Shown here in pieces: positions 1-8,793 of a DNA stretch of 64,000 bases. How positions within the stretch are numbered: the first letter of the stretch is position 1; the number at the start of each line of letters is the position of its first letter. The position numbers and the translations under genes are program-made. The notes below the pieces were generated by a model. It made no database searches. It was not told where the DNA came from and saw nothing but the letters and a program-made list of their open reading frames with translations. Source of the stretch: Stutzerimonas azotifigens (GTDB lineage Bacteria > Pseudomonadota > Gammaproteobacteria > Pseudomonadales > Pseudomonadaceae); contig NZ_JAAMRF010000005.1 in NCBI RefSeq assembly GCF_013522725.1, forward strand, positions 124,001-188,000, given 5' to 3'.

Positions 1-1
1 G

Positions 2-886
2 GCAGAGCAGGCGGCTGCTGAGATTACCAATGCGACAGGCGTTGCGATCGACCTAAGAGCCGATGACCTGGGGCTCGGCGATGTTCCGGTCAGTGCCGTC
101 GCCGTTCTATTTATGGACGAACGGATTGCCGGCTTGCGTTTCGCCCAGGCTCGCGGCGTGCCGCATATCAGCATTTCGCCAGGAATAAACGAGATGGCCC
201 CCGAGGTCGCGGCTTATATCCACAACCCAAGCGCTGCGCCAGTGATCCTGGGTACCGAATGGTTGGTGGGGGCTACGAGCATGATGACGCTCGGATTCGC
301 CAAAGCGTTCGGTCGTGTCGACACGATAGCAATCGGCGCCTTACTGGATGAACAGGACGCTTTCGGCCCGGCGGCACTTGCCGACCTGGAACGACAGACC
401 AAGACCATGCCCGCAGCGCTTGTTCGCCGTGACGGTGTTTACACCTGGCTTGCTGGCGACGATGCGAAGACCTCTTTTGCCGCTGTGGACGGAACCAGGA
501 TGGTGGCAATGGCCTTTTCGCCATATGACGTCGTGGGGCTGGCGACTGCGCTTGGTGCTCAGAACGTCCAGTTCAATCTGGCACTTGGCGAGAGCTCCAC
601 TCGACGCAATGGCGAGTCCATGTCGACCGAAATACTGATTGAGCTTCGGGGCTCGGATCATGCGGGCCGACCGTTGAGGACTCGTCATGCGGTTGTACAC
701 CCTGAGGGGCAGATGCCGCTGACGGGGCTTGGGGTAGCCCTGTTGCTTGAACGAGTTACCGGGCTGGACGGCAGCGCTGCGGTGCAGGCAGGTCTCTACT
801 TCCCCCTGCAACTGCTTGATCCCGCCACCTACGTCGCCCGGCTGAAACAAGCGGGCGGAGAGATCCTTGCGCTGGAGGTAGCGTAA
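2..886 (+). CDS. NAD(P)-binding oxidoreductase, saccharopine dehydrogenase-like (5' partial)
   Basis: The frame is open from base 2, so the gene starts before the window and lacks its N terminus, where the nucleotide-binding GxGxxG loop would be expected. The visible 294 residues look like the later part of the dinucleotide-binding fold followed by a substrate domain, as in short saccharopine-dehydrogenase-like proteins. There is no signal peptide. The stop codon overlaps the next ATG by one base, so it is co-translated with the following alpha/beta hydrolase, and the two probably act on the same small organic compound. The substrate is unknown. The family assignment comes from overall sequence character and not from a diagnostic motif. 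Confidence 0.6.
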   Translation, partial: AEQAAAEITNATGVAIDLRADDLGLGDVPVSAVAVLFMDERIAGLRFAQARGVPHISISPGINEMAPEVAAYIHNPSAAPVILGTEWLVGATSMMTLGFAKAFGRVDTIAIGALLDEQDAFGPAALADLERQTKTMPAALVRRDGVYTWLAGDDAKTSFAAVDGTRMVAMAFSPYDVVGLATALGAQNVQFNLALGESSTRRNGESMSTEILIELRGSDHAGRPLRTRHAVVHPEGQMPLTGLGVALLLERVTGLDGSAAVQAGLYFPLQLLDPATYVARLKQAGGEILALEVA

Positions 887-1896
887 TGCATGTTCATCGT
901 GGTCCTACCGGCACGACGCAGACGGACGCATTTGCGCTGCAGGAAAAACGCGTGCAAGTGAACGGTGAAACGTTTCACGTCATCGAGCAGGGCAAGGGGC
1001 CGGTGGTCCTCTTTTGCCATGGTTTCCCGGACACGGCCCAAACCTGGCGCAGCCAGATGCTCGCGCTAGCACAAGCGGGGTACCGGGCAGTTGCCCTTGA
1101 TATGCGCGGCTTCGGCGAGAGTTACGCGCCGGCCGATGCAAGCCTATACAGCGCGATACATACCGTAGGCGATCTGGTAGGGCTGCTGGACGCACTGCAG
1201 ATCTCATCGGTCGTTGTGGTGGGGCACGATTGGGGCGCGGATGTCGCCCAGCGCGCGATGGTAATGCGGCCGGACCGCTTTCGCGCGATGGTTAGCTTGA
1301 GCATTCCGTTCCTGCCTCGGGGTGAGGTCAGCACATGGGACCAGCTCAGAGGGCAAGGCTTTGGCGAACGCTACTATGCCTTCGCAATGATGAAGCCGGA
1401 GGCTGATCGGGATTTCGAGCCCGCCGAAAAAACGATACCCAGCATTCTCTACTGGCTGTCGGGTAGCCCGCCCTCCGGAACCGGATGGGACCCTGTCGAC
1501 CCTGCGCGCCATATGCTAAGGCCCGCGCCGGTGGGCATAACTGCGTGGGCCGATCCGGCTTACGTCACACACACCATCCGTTCGTTCACCAAGTCCGGAT
1601 TCCAAACCGGCCTTAATTATTACCGTGCTGCGCAGGAGACCTTTGATCTCATGCCAGCGTTCAAGAACGCGACCATTGATCAACCTTCACTCTACATCTG
1701 GGGTGCTGAAGACGGGCTTTGCCAGTTTTTCCATCCGACGCCACCTACGGTTGCGGAGCTTCGGCGTCTTGCACCGGGGCTGGTCGACGTTATCCGAATG
1801 GAAAACGCAGGCCATTGGATACAGCACGAGGCTGCAAGCCTTGTAAATGCTGAGCTGATCAAATTCCTCGGAAGCCTGGACTTGCAAGTCCGCTGA
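886..1896 (+). CDS. Alpha/beta hydrolase, epoxide hydrolase-like
   Basis: This cytoplasmic alpha/beta hydrolase of 336 residues fits the epoxide hydrolase/haloalkane dehalogenase branch. The oxyanion-hole motif HGFPD is at residues 45-49. The nucleophile elbow GHDWG at 113-117 puts an aspartate (D115) where esterases have serine, as expected for epoxide hydrolases. D276 (in GAEDG) and H310 (in AGHW) complete the triad. The start overlaps the upstream stop by one base. The gene is slightly longer than typical members because of about 20 N-terminal residues before the core fold. Substrate unknown. A dehalogenase is possible but less likely given the HGxP motif. Confidence 0.8.
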   Translation: MHVHRGPTGTTQTDAFALQEKRVQVNGETFHVIEQGKGPVVLFCHGFPDTAQTWRSQMLALAQAGYRAVALDMRGFGESYAPADASLYSAIHTVGDLVGLLDALQISSVVVVGHDWGADVAQRAMVMRPDRFRAMVSLSIPFLPRGEVSTWDQLRGQGFGERYYAFAMMKPEADRDFEPAEKTIPSILYWLSGSPPSGTGWDPVDPARHMLRPAPVGITAWADPAYVTHTIRSFTKSGFQTGLNYYRAAQETFDLMPAFKNATIDQPSLYIWGAEDGLCQFFHPTPPTVAELRRLAPGLVDVIRMENAGHWIQHEAASLVNAELIKFLGSLDLQVR

Positions 1897-1929
1897 TCTG
1901 GCCGGTTTACTCAACGTGAAGGAAAAGAC

Positions 1930-2949
1930 ATGAGACTTGAAGCATCAGTTCGAGCAGGCGATCTCGCGGCCACCGCCGGTCTTTTGCGCTTCGGTGCAGA
2001 TCCGAGCCGTCCCGGTCCAGATGGCCTGACGCCCCTGATGATTGCATCGGCTCTCGGGCAGTCCCAGATGGTGGAGCTGTTGCTCACCGCTGGTGCGAAT
2101 GTGCTCGCGATTGAGCCCCGAATGGGCGCCACCGCACTTCACAAGGCTGCGCAATCCGGCAACGCGGATGTCATCGAGTTGCTGATCAAGCACGGTGCCT
2201 TTGTTGATCAACAATCTCCCATTCTCGGCAACACGGCTCTGATGGACGCCGTGCTGCATAAGCACGAGGAGGCTGTTCGCGAGCTGTTAGAGCGTGGGGC
2301 GCGAACCACGATCAGGAATCACTGGCAGCAGTCGGCGCTAGAGCTTGCCAACCAAGTAGGCCTTCCGCCGATAGTGCGTTTGATCGAGACGCGAAACCAG
2401 GCCGACGCTGAGCGTGTCCGTGCGCTAACTCTTATCGCAGCGGCCAAGGCTGGTAATGTTGACGAAGTCAGGCGCCTCATCCAGGAAGGCGCTTCGGTTA
2501 ATCAACGCAGCCCTGTCATCGGGAGTTTGGATGACGATTACACGCCACTTGGCATCAGCGTCCGAGAGGGCCATGAGGAAGTTGTTCGAGTGCTGCTCGA
2601 CGCCGGAGCCGATATCCGTCGCACTATCGGCCTGATGCGGGGAACCCCGGTCCACGAGGCCAGTTACTTCGGCCATGCCGCCATTCTCAGGATGCTCGTG
2701 GGAGCTCGTGCACGTCCCGGCCAGTCCGAGCCAGAGCTCGATGCGCAAGGGCCCTATAACGGTCTCTCGGCACTGCACGATGCCGTCTGGCACGGTCATG
2801 TCGAAGCGGCGAAGGTGTTGGTCGATGCAGGTGCGCGGCTGGATATCGAGACGCACGCCGGCCAGACACCACGGCAGCTGGCGCTGCTCTATGGGTATGA
2901 CGATATCGCCAACTACCTTGAGGCGCACGAGACCCGTACCGTGTCCTGA
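1930..2949 (+). CDS. Ankyrin repeat protein
   Basis: The protein has 339 residues and consists almost entirely of ankyrin repeats (about eight), recognisable from recurring G-TPL/A-LH and V-LLL-GA blocks, for example around residues 34-66, 69-100, 104-132, 180-215 and 270-330. There is no signal peptide, membrane segment or enzymatic domain. Ankyrin repeats bind partner proteins, and the partner is unknown. It lies 33 bp after the hydrolase gene and is preceded by a plausible ribosome site (AAGGAAAAG before the ATG), so it may be the last gene of the same operon. Small bacterial ankyrin proteins sometimes partner catalases or secreted enzymes; nothing here indicates that. Confidence 0.8.
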   Translation: MRLEASVRAGDLAATAGLLRFGADPSRPGPDGLTPLMIASALGQSQMVELLLTAGANVLAIEPRMGATALHKAAQSGNADVIELLIKHGAFVDQQSPILGNTALMDAVLHKHEEAVRELLERGARTTIRNHWQQSALELANQVGLPPIVRLIETRNQADAERVRALTLIAAAKAGNVDEVRRLIQEGASVNQRSPVIGSLDDDYTPLGISVREGHEEVVRVLLDAGADIRRTIGLMRGTPVHEASYFGHAAILRMLVGARARPGQSEPELDAQGPYNGLSALHDAVWHGHVEAAKVLVDAGARLDIETHAGQTPRQLALLYGYDDIANYLEAHETRTVS

Positions 2950-2968
2950 TTATTGCGAGGCCGGTTGA

Positions 2969-3889
2969 CTACGATTCCAATACTGTCCATTCGGTGCTGA
3001 TGACCGGGAAAATAGACTTCGTCCATTCCACGAACGCCCTCACGGTTTGTGACAGATGCCGTGATTGGGGATACATGACCGAAAGCGGAACACTGGGTCC
3101 GCTTGAACCGGGCAATATTCGCTGCAGGTTACCTGCGCGAATATGTGGCGATACCAGGTAGCTCGCTGCCCTAATCAGCCCCAGGCCCTTCAGGCCGCAC
3201 ATGACGTAGGCATCGGTGTCGTCTACGACAATCTGTTCAGGGATGCGAATGGCATGTCGTTGGCCTTGGACGAGGAAGTCCCACTCCATGGTTCGACCCG
3301 TTCGGCTCAAGAGGTAACCGACTGCCTGATGGTCCTTAAGGCCTTCTATCGTCCTCGGTTCACCATGCTTCAAGAGGTAGGAGGGTGAGGCGCACATTGT
3401 CCAGTCGAAACTGGCAACCTTGACGGCGACCAAACTGGTCGAATCCTGTGGGACGCCGGCCCGTATTACACAATCCACCCCCTCCTTGATGAGGTCAACT
3501 GTTCGATCACTGAGCGTCAGGGTCAGATCGATGCCAGGGTACTTGTTTTGAAAGTCTTCGATGTTTGGCAAAACGTAAAGGCGAGCCAGCGACGGGATGA
3601 TATCGACCCGTAACTTTCCTTTTACTTTCTCCGTTCCCTTGATTTCGGATTCGACAGCTTCGATTTCCGAAAGTATTTGCCGGCAATGCTCGAAGTAATG
3701 GCTGCCTTGCGGGGTTAGGCTGAGTCGTCTGGTGGTTCGCTGCAACAACTGCACACCAAGATGGGCTTCAAGATCTTTTATCGTTCGGGTGATCGTCGAA
3801 GCCGGGAGCGCCAGGCTTTCGGCCGCCTTCCTGAAACTCTGGACTTCAACTATTCTCGCGAAAATATGCATTGCTTGAAGCCTATCCAT
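2969..3889 (-). CDS. LysR-family transcriptional regulator
   Basis: A 306-residue regulator with the standard LysR N-terminal winged helix-turn-helix (about residues 1-60, with the A-S-T-RTI-LE pattern and LLQRTTR wing) and a C-terminal effector-binding domain. It is divergent from the NmrA-type reductase gene starting at 4104, with 214 bp of AT-richer DNA between them. That arrangement is typical of a LysR protein that controls its neighbour and itself. The inducer is unknown. The start at 3889 gives the canonical MDRLQAM N terminus of the CrgA-like LysR subgroup. Confidence 0.9.
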   Translation of the reverse strand: MDRLQAMHIFARIVEVQSFRKAAESLALPASTITRTIKDLEAHLGVQLLQRTTRRLSLTPQGSHYFEHCRQILSEIEAVESEIKGTEKVKGKLRVDIIPSLARLYVLPNIEDFQNKYPGIDLTLTLSDRTVDLIKEGVDCVIRAGVPQDSTSLVAVKVASFDWTMCASPSYLLKHGEPRTIEGLKDHQAVGYLLSRTGRTMEWDFLVQGQRHAIRIPEQIVVDDTDAYVMCGLKGLGLIRAASYLVSPHIRAGNLQRILPGSSGPSVPLSVMYPQSRHLSQTVRAFVEWTKSIFPVISTEWTVLES

Positions 3890-4103
3890 GAAATCTCCTT
3901 TGATTTCCTAATGCAAGGAAATGCGGTTGGCCGAAAAAGCAATATGGAGGGTCGATTCTTGAGTGAAGGTGCTAGCGAACAGCCGGAGACTATTCCACAT
4001 GCGCGAATATTCTATACCAGAATTCGCCGATTATCTTCATCTCGAGGTATGCCAATATTTGTACCGATCGATGAAACTCATTCAAACATAAGTAGGTGAG
4101 GAT

Positions 4104-5045
4104 ATGGCTACAAGCAATCGTGTCGATATTGAAAAGATGCTGATTATAGGAGCAGGTCAGCTTGGCATGGCGGTGCTTCGAGCCTTGGTGCCACGAGTGA
4201 AATCGGCGACCACTCCGGTGAGCGTTCTCGTATCGCCAAAGTTCCTCGAAAGTCCACGCGACTCCGGGCGACAACACTATACGGAGCTCGAAGCCCTAGG
4301 CGTTCAATTCATACCCTTAGATCTAGCAGCTGCTGGGGAGGCCGATCTCGCTGAACTGTTTGGTAGGTTCCGCACCGTTATCAATTGTACCGGCTTCGTC
4401 GTCGGGCCTGGCACTCAATTGAGGGTGACCAGGGCGATATTGCAGGCTGGGGTGCCGAGGTATTTTCCTTGGCAGTTCGGTGTTGATTACGACGTTGTTG
4501 GAAAAGGCAGCGGCCAGCCCGTTTTTGATGAGCAGTATGACGTTAGGACGCTGTTACGCTCCCAAGGCAAAACTGAATGGGTCATTGTTTCCACTGGGAT
4601 GTTCACCAGCTTCCTGTTCGAGCCAGATTTTGATGTTGTTAACTTGCAAACTCGTACCGTTCACGCGCTTGGAAGTTGGGATACATGCGTAACTGTTACT
4701 ACGCCGGAAGACATTGGGCGTTTGACGACAGAGATTTTGCTAGAAGAGCCGTGCATCGCGAATGAAGTCGTATTCGTGGCGGGGGACACCATTTCCTATG
4801 GAAAACTGGCAGATATTGTTGAGGCTGTTACGAGAAAGAGTGTTAAGCGCGTTGAGTGGACCTTGGAAGAACTGAAAGCGAGCCTCGCCCGAGATCCTGA
4901 AAACCTGATGCTCCGATATCGGGTTGGTTTTGCCAATGGTACTGGCATGTGGTGGGATAAGTCCGATACCTACAATTATAAAAAGGGTATAGATACCGTC
5001 GATACTGAGGGCTGGCTACGGCAGCATTTGAAGGTCGATTCTTAA
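4104..5045 (+). CDS. NmrA/isoflavone-reductase-like NAD(P)-binding oxidoreductase
   Basis: A 313-residue Rossmann-fold protein with GAGQLG at residues 16-21 as the dinucleotide-binding loop. The rest resembles the NmrA/isoflavone reductase branch of atypical short-chain dehydrogenases (aromatic alcohol reductase-like), including the PWQFGVDYD segment near residue 120. A GTGAGG ribosome site lies just before the ATG. It probably reduces or senses a small aromatic or redox metabolite using NADPH; the substrate is unknown. It is divergent from and probably controlled by the LysR gene at 2969-3889. Codon use looks less GC-rich than that of neighbouring genes, which suggests separate acquisition. 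Confidence 0.78.
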   Translation: MATSNRVDIEKMLIIGAGQLGMAVLRALVPRVKSATTPVSVLVSPKFLESPRDSGRQHYTELEALGVQFIPLDLAAAGEADLAELFGRFRTVINCTGFVVGPGTQLRVTRAILQAGVPRYFPWQFGVDYDVVGKGSGQPVFDEQYDVRTLLRSQGKTEWVIVSTGMFTSFLFEPDFDVVNLQTRTVHALGSWDTCVTVTTPEDIGRLTTEILLEEPCIANEVVFVAGDTISYGKLADIVEAVTRKSVKRVEWTLEELKASLARDPENLMLRYRVGFANGTGMWWDKSDTYNYKKGIDTVDTEGWLRQHLKVDS

Positions 5046-5550
5046 AATCATTGTATATAGCGCCCTTCGCAGAGAAGGGTGACAACCAGCAACAATATTT
5101 GATGAAAGTGGGTTTTGGGTAATGCGCCAGCGTCGATTGGCGCGTTCAGTAGACGATGGAATTTCGGAGCGATCGCTCATTAAATAATTCCCTACCTTGA
5201 ACACGCGAATCTAGTAAACCGTGCCAGAACGCTGCGTCTTGTCCCATCATGAGCCAGCCCGAGTAGGGCCCATGGAAAAAGAGTGAATCGACCTGTCGGT
5301 GCTGCGGTTGCTCGGGCGGGATTGCCCAAACCCAGTGTCGCGAGCAGGGTGCACAATCCGTGCATTCGCCACATGCACGCAACACAAACGAAGCCGTTGC
5401 CGACGCGCACCGTCTCGCTAGCTCCATCGAGCAGGGCACCGGCTTACCTGGAAATGCTGATCGCGTCGGCTACGGACGATTTAGTTGCGTTGGCCGAGAT
5501 CGGGGAATACGGTACATATATGTTTTGTTATATTACGTATGGGTGTCGAG
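5046..5550. other. Intergenic stretch, no supported gene
   Basis: About 500 bp between the NmrA-type gene and the ParD-like gene. Open frames exist on both strands, but none has a ribosome site or a recognisable protein. The last 40 bases are AT-rich (around 5513-5540, with TATA-like runs) and are the likely promoter of the ParD-like/methionine aminopeptidase pair. The rest may be decayed DNA from an earlier insertion. Confidence 0.5.
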
Positions 5551-5760
5551 ATGGGAATAATCAACCTGGAAGATGAGATACACGATCAGCTAAGGCGCGC
5601 GAGTTCCGTGACCTGCCGCTCGATCAATGCGCAGGCAGCCTTTTGGATAAGGATTGGGATGCTTTGCGAACTCAACCCAACCCTAAGCTACAACGAACTA
5701 ATCGGGCGAGAGCTCCAGGAGGCTGGGGTGAAATACCCTTCTGCGGGAGCGGCAAAGTGA
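5551..5760 (+). CDS. ParD-like small protein (PF11903-type putative antitoxin)
   Basis: A 69-residue protein, short and hydrophilic, with the pattern MGI-L-DE-H-QLR-AS-V--RSINAQA-FWI-IGML-E-NP-LSYN. This matches the ParD-like family annotated as a putative type II antitoxin, in which an N-terminal ribbon-helix-helix segment would bind DNA and the C terminus a partner protein. I chose ATG 5551 because family members begin at this MGI; an in-frame ATG at 5539 is possible. The stop TGA overlaps the GTG start of a methionine aminopeptidase (GTGA, 4 bp), so the two are translationally coupled. No RelE/ParE toxin follows. Confidence 0.72.
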   Translation: MGIINLEDEIHDQLRRASSVTCRSINAQAAFWIRIGMLCELNPTLSYNELIGRELQEAGVKYPSAGAAK

Positions 5761-6530
5761 TCAAAAGTCCAGGGGAAGTTGCGCTTATGGCCGAGTCGGG
5801 CAGGCTGCTGGCCCGCGTCTTCGAGCTAATCGATTCGCTGACCTTGGAAGGGATGACAACGCTTGAGGTGAATGATCGGGTCGAGCAGTTCATTGTGCTC
5901 GAGCTAGGCGCCAGGCCTGCCAGCAAAGGTCAGTACGGTTTCGCCTATGCGCTTAACGCCTCAAGGAACCAGGTGGTATGCCATGGGGTGCCTTCTGCAT
6001 CGGAGCGGCTCGATGGCGGGGATATCGTCAACTTCGACGTTACTCTTGAGAAGAATGGCTATATCGCTGATTCGAGCAAGACCTACATGGTCGGCAATGT
6101 CGCGCCGGCCGCCCAACGTCTTGTTCAGGTTACTTACGAGGCCATGTGGAAAGGGATCCGAGCGGTAAAGCCTAGTGCGTCTCTCGGCGATATAGGACAT
6201 GCGATCGAAAAACATGCCAAGAAGAACGGCTATTCCGTGGTTCGAGATTATTGCGGGCATGGGATAGGCAGGGAGATGCATGAACCGCCTCAGGTACTGC
6301 ATTTCGGCAGGCCCCGAACCGGTCTGGCACTCAGGGAAGGGATGGTCTTTACCATTGAACCTATGCTGAACGCAGGCCGGGCTGCAGTGAAAACGCTGGC
6401 GGATGGATGGACTGTCGTTACTCGTGACAGCACGTTGTCGGCTCAATTCGAGCATACCGTTGCGGTCACAGGCAGCGGGGTACAGGTCCTCACCCTAAGA
6501 CCGGACGAAAGGCATACGAACAAAGGATAG
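5757..6530 (+). CDS. map: Type I methionine aminopeptidase (accessory copy)
   Basis: A 257-residue enzyme that removes N-terminal methionine from nascent proteins. All five metal ligands of the pita-bread fold are present: D94 (NFDVTL), D105 (ADSSKT), H168 (GHGIG), E201 (FTIEPM) and E232 (FEHT), plus the substrate-binding H76 (CHG). It has no N-terminal extension, so it is the short E. coli-like form. The start is GTG 5757, overlapping the ParD-like stop by 4 bp; a longer in-frame reading exists but has no family support upstream. Carriage on an ICE, coupled to a ParD-like gene, suggests a role other than the housekeeping one. The host's essential map should be elsewhere. Confidence 0.88.
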   Translation: MIKSPGEVALMAESGRLLARVFELIDSLTLEGMTTLEVNDRVEQFIVLELGARPASKGQYGFAYALNASRNQVVCHGVPSASERLDGGDIVNFDVTLEKNGYIADSSKTYMVGNVAPAAQRLVQVTYEAMWKGIRAVKPSASLGDIGHAIEKHAKKNGYSVVRDYCGHGIGREMHEPPQVLHFGRPRTGLALREGMVFTIEPMLNAGRAAVKTLADGWTVVTRDSTLSAQFEHTVAVTGSGVQVLTLRPDERHTNKG

Positions 6531-6788
6531 GGCCGCCATTTGCAGTTGCTTTGATCAGCGGCGTCGCGGCCTGTTGGGGAAATATATCGCCACATGGAAC
6601 GGCCGAAGAGCCTGAAGGACGATCAGTCAGCGTGATTTTCCGGCCGACCGATCAGTAAGACAGGCGGATCAGTCGTACCGGCCGGATAACAATTTTGTCC
6701 GGCTCTTTGGCCCATTGGCTTTGGTCTGGATTTTATGTGCAATACCGGCCCTAGTCTCGGCGGGTTGTGCATTCACGGAGTTGAAAAC

Positions 6789-7700
6789 ATGTCGCTGAGT
6801 ATCAAGACCCCGCTTCTTGAGTCCACCCCCCTGAGCTGGATCAACGGCACCAAGGTGTGGTTGAAAGTGGAAGCCATGCAGCCCTCAGGATCATTCAAAA
6901 TCCGCGGGATAGGCCACGCCTGTGAACATCATGTTTCGCGCGGGGCGAAACGCTTCATTTCGTCGTCCGGTGGGAACGCCGGGCTGGCTGTGGCGTATGC
7001 CGGAAGGCGGCTGGACGTACCTGTGGTCGTGATCGTGCCCGAAACGACGTCCGAGCGGGCCCGACATCTGCTAGGCCAGGAGGGGGCAGAGGTTATCGTT
7101 CATGGCAAATCATGGTTCGAGGCCAACGAGCTCGCGCTTTCGCTCAAGACGTCCGACGATGCCTATCTGCACCCATTCGATGATCCGCTGCTGTGGTATG
7201 GCCATGCCTCGATGATCGACGAGGTCGTAACCGACGGGCTTTGCCCCGACGCCGTTATCGTTTCTGTCGGAGGCGGCGGCTTGCTCGCTGGAGTAGCCGA
7301 AGGCATGCAGCGGAACGGTCTTAATGACGTTCCGATCTATGCAGCTGAAACCGAGGGGATGGCGTCGCTCAACGCCTCGATCAAGGCCGGTCGCTTGGTC
7401 CAATTGCCCAAGCTCTCTGGCGTGGCAACCTCGCTGGGAGCACCGCAAGTCTGCCAGCGCGCCTTCGAACTGGCGAGGGAGCGGCCCGTTGTGCCTATGC
7501 AGGTCACCGATCGCGAGGCGGTCGAAGCCTGCCTTGCCTACCTGGACGATCATAGAACGCTAGTTGAGCCGGCTTGCGGAGCCTCGCTTGCGCTTCTGTA
7601 CGGTAGAAAGCTGTCGCTCAGTAAGCTCGACAACGTACTCGTAATCGTGTGTGGCGGCTCCACCGCAACGGTTGAGAGCTTGACCCGCTATATCGCCTGA
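6789..7700 (+). CDS. Serine/threonine dehydratase-like PLP enzyme
   Basis: A 303-residue fold-type II pyridoxal-phosphate enzyme. K37 in SGSFKIRG is the Schiff-base lysine, SSGGNAG near residue 58 binds the carboxylate, and the glycine-rich VSVGGGGLLAG near residue 157 holds the phosphate. The C-terminal CGGSTAT also fits the serine/threonine dehydratase family. There is no ACT regulatory domain. Most likely it deaminates L-serine or L-threonine to the 2-oxo acid. The start ATG 6789 has GGAG upstream; an earlier in-frame ATG at 6735 would add 18 unsupported residues. It stands alone, followed by the minus-strand ICE core. Confidence 0.82.
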   Translation: MSLSIKTPLLESTPLSWINGTKVWLKVEAMQPSGSFKIRGIGHACEHHVSRGAKRFISSSGGNAGLAVAYAGRRLDVPVVVIVPETTSERARHLLGQEGAEVIVHGKSWFEANELALSLKTSDDAYLHPFDDPLLWYGHASMIDEVVTDGLCPDAVIVSVGGGGLLAGVAEGMQRNGLNDVPIYAAETEGMASLNASIKAGRLVQLPKLSGVATSLGAPQVCQRAFELARERPVVPMQVTDREAVEACLAYLDDHRTLVEPACGASLALLYGRKLSLSKLDNVLVIVCGGSTATVESLTRYIA

Positions 7701-7776
7701 GCGAACGAGGGAGGCCTCAAGGCCTTATGAAGAGAAGAGCGGACCACGCCCACAAGGGGCGAGGTCCGTGCGGCAC

Positions 7777-8604
7777 TCAGGCCTTCAGCTGTTGCATGCA
7801 TTCGGCCAACATCCACAGTGCGCGGTTGAGCCGCAGGTTCTGGTCGATGCCTTGGACTGGTCGGGTGCTCTGGCGTCGTCCATGTGCGCTGCGTCCATTC
7901 AAACCCCCTTTGAGGAGGTTTTCCTGAATGCGATTAAACGTGGACCACAGGTCACTGCCACCGTCGCCGAAGCGGCGGGGCATCAGTACCTGAGTCTCGG
8001 TGACCGGTGTCACCTTCTGCGGCCCGTCGTACTTGAGCGCCAGTGCAGAGCGGGCCAGTAGTTCCTGCTCGCCCTCGTCCAGGGTGATGAGGCGCATCGC
8101 GTCGCGAGACTCCTGCACTTGTTCGAAGCTGTGTAAGACCTCATAGGCACCTTCGATTACGTGCTCGGCGACATTGCCTTTGTGATGCACACGGACATCG
8201 GCGAGGGTGTTGCCGCAGACCAAGCCGTTGTGGCAGACGAACCTGAACATACCGGCCAGCATCTGGTAACTGCTGGTGCCGTCGTGTGAGTTTAGGAGGA
8301 TGATTTCATTCGCTTCGTTGCCGTTAATCTGGCTGGCGTGACGAAGGCGGATCATATGCTTGGTGAATTCGCGGCGGTCCTCGTTACGCACGCGGGTCTG
8401 GCACACCATGAAAGGTTGGAATCCTTCTCCGCGCAGTTCGGCGAGCACCGAGGCGGTGGGAATATAGCTGTATCGCTCGGACCGGCTTTCATGCGGGTTT
8501 TCCGCGAAGATCGACGGTACCACTGCGCGAATCTGGTCATCGGACAGCGGATGGTCAGATCGCAGTATTGGCGAGCGTGAAGCGAAACGAGAGGCGAGTT
8601 GCAT
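7777..8604 (-). CDS. DUF932-domain ICE protein
   Basis: A 275-residue protein of the DUF932 family, common on conjugative plasmids and ICEs and of unknown function. The conserved core (Y-PT--V---L-GEGF-P near residues 46-67, and the FRFVCHNGLVCG segment near residue 120) is intact. It has no signal peptide or membrane segment. It is transcribed on the minus strand after the DUF3577 gene. A role in plasmid or ICE DNA metabolism has been suggested for the family; nothing in this sequence shows it directly. Confidence 0.82.
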   Translation of the reverse strand: MQLASRFASRSPILRSDHPLSDDQIRAVVPSIFAENPHESRSERYSYIPTASVLAELRGEGFQPFMVCQTRVRNEDRREFTKHMIRLRHASQINGNEANEIILLNSHDGTSSYQMLAGMFRFVCHNGLVCGNTLADVRVHHKGNVAEHVIEGAYEVLHSFEQVQESRDAMRLITLDEGEQELLARSALALKYDGPQKVTPVTETQVLMPRRFGDGGSDLWSTFNRIQENLLKGGLNGRSAHGRRQSTRPVQGIDQNLRLNRALWMLAECMQQLKA

Positions 8605-8673
8605 GGCCGTTCTCCTTGAGAAATGCGGCAGTTACGTGCGGGGCTGGAAGGCCGGCACGTTTGATTGCATGGG

Positions 8674-8703
8674 ATTAAAGAAAGCCCCAAGAGGCTGGGC
8701 GAT
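8674..8703 (-). terminator. Possible rho-independent terminator before the DUF932 gene
   Basis: On the minus strand a short GC stem (GCCC...GGGC, with AGCC/GGCT inside) is followed by a T-rich run (TTTCTTT). It lies between the DUF3577 and DUF932 genes. The stem is short, so this is tentative. Confidence 0.35.
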
Positions 8704-8793
8704 AACGGGAGGTGAGTTGCGCATGCCGCCGACGCCGAGGTGTCGGGGCTATGGAGGTGAGGGACGAAGGCAGGGTGAGTTAGGCCCAGCGGT

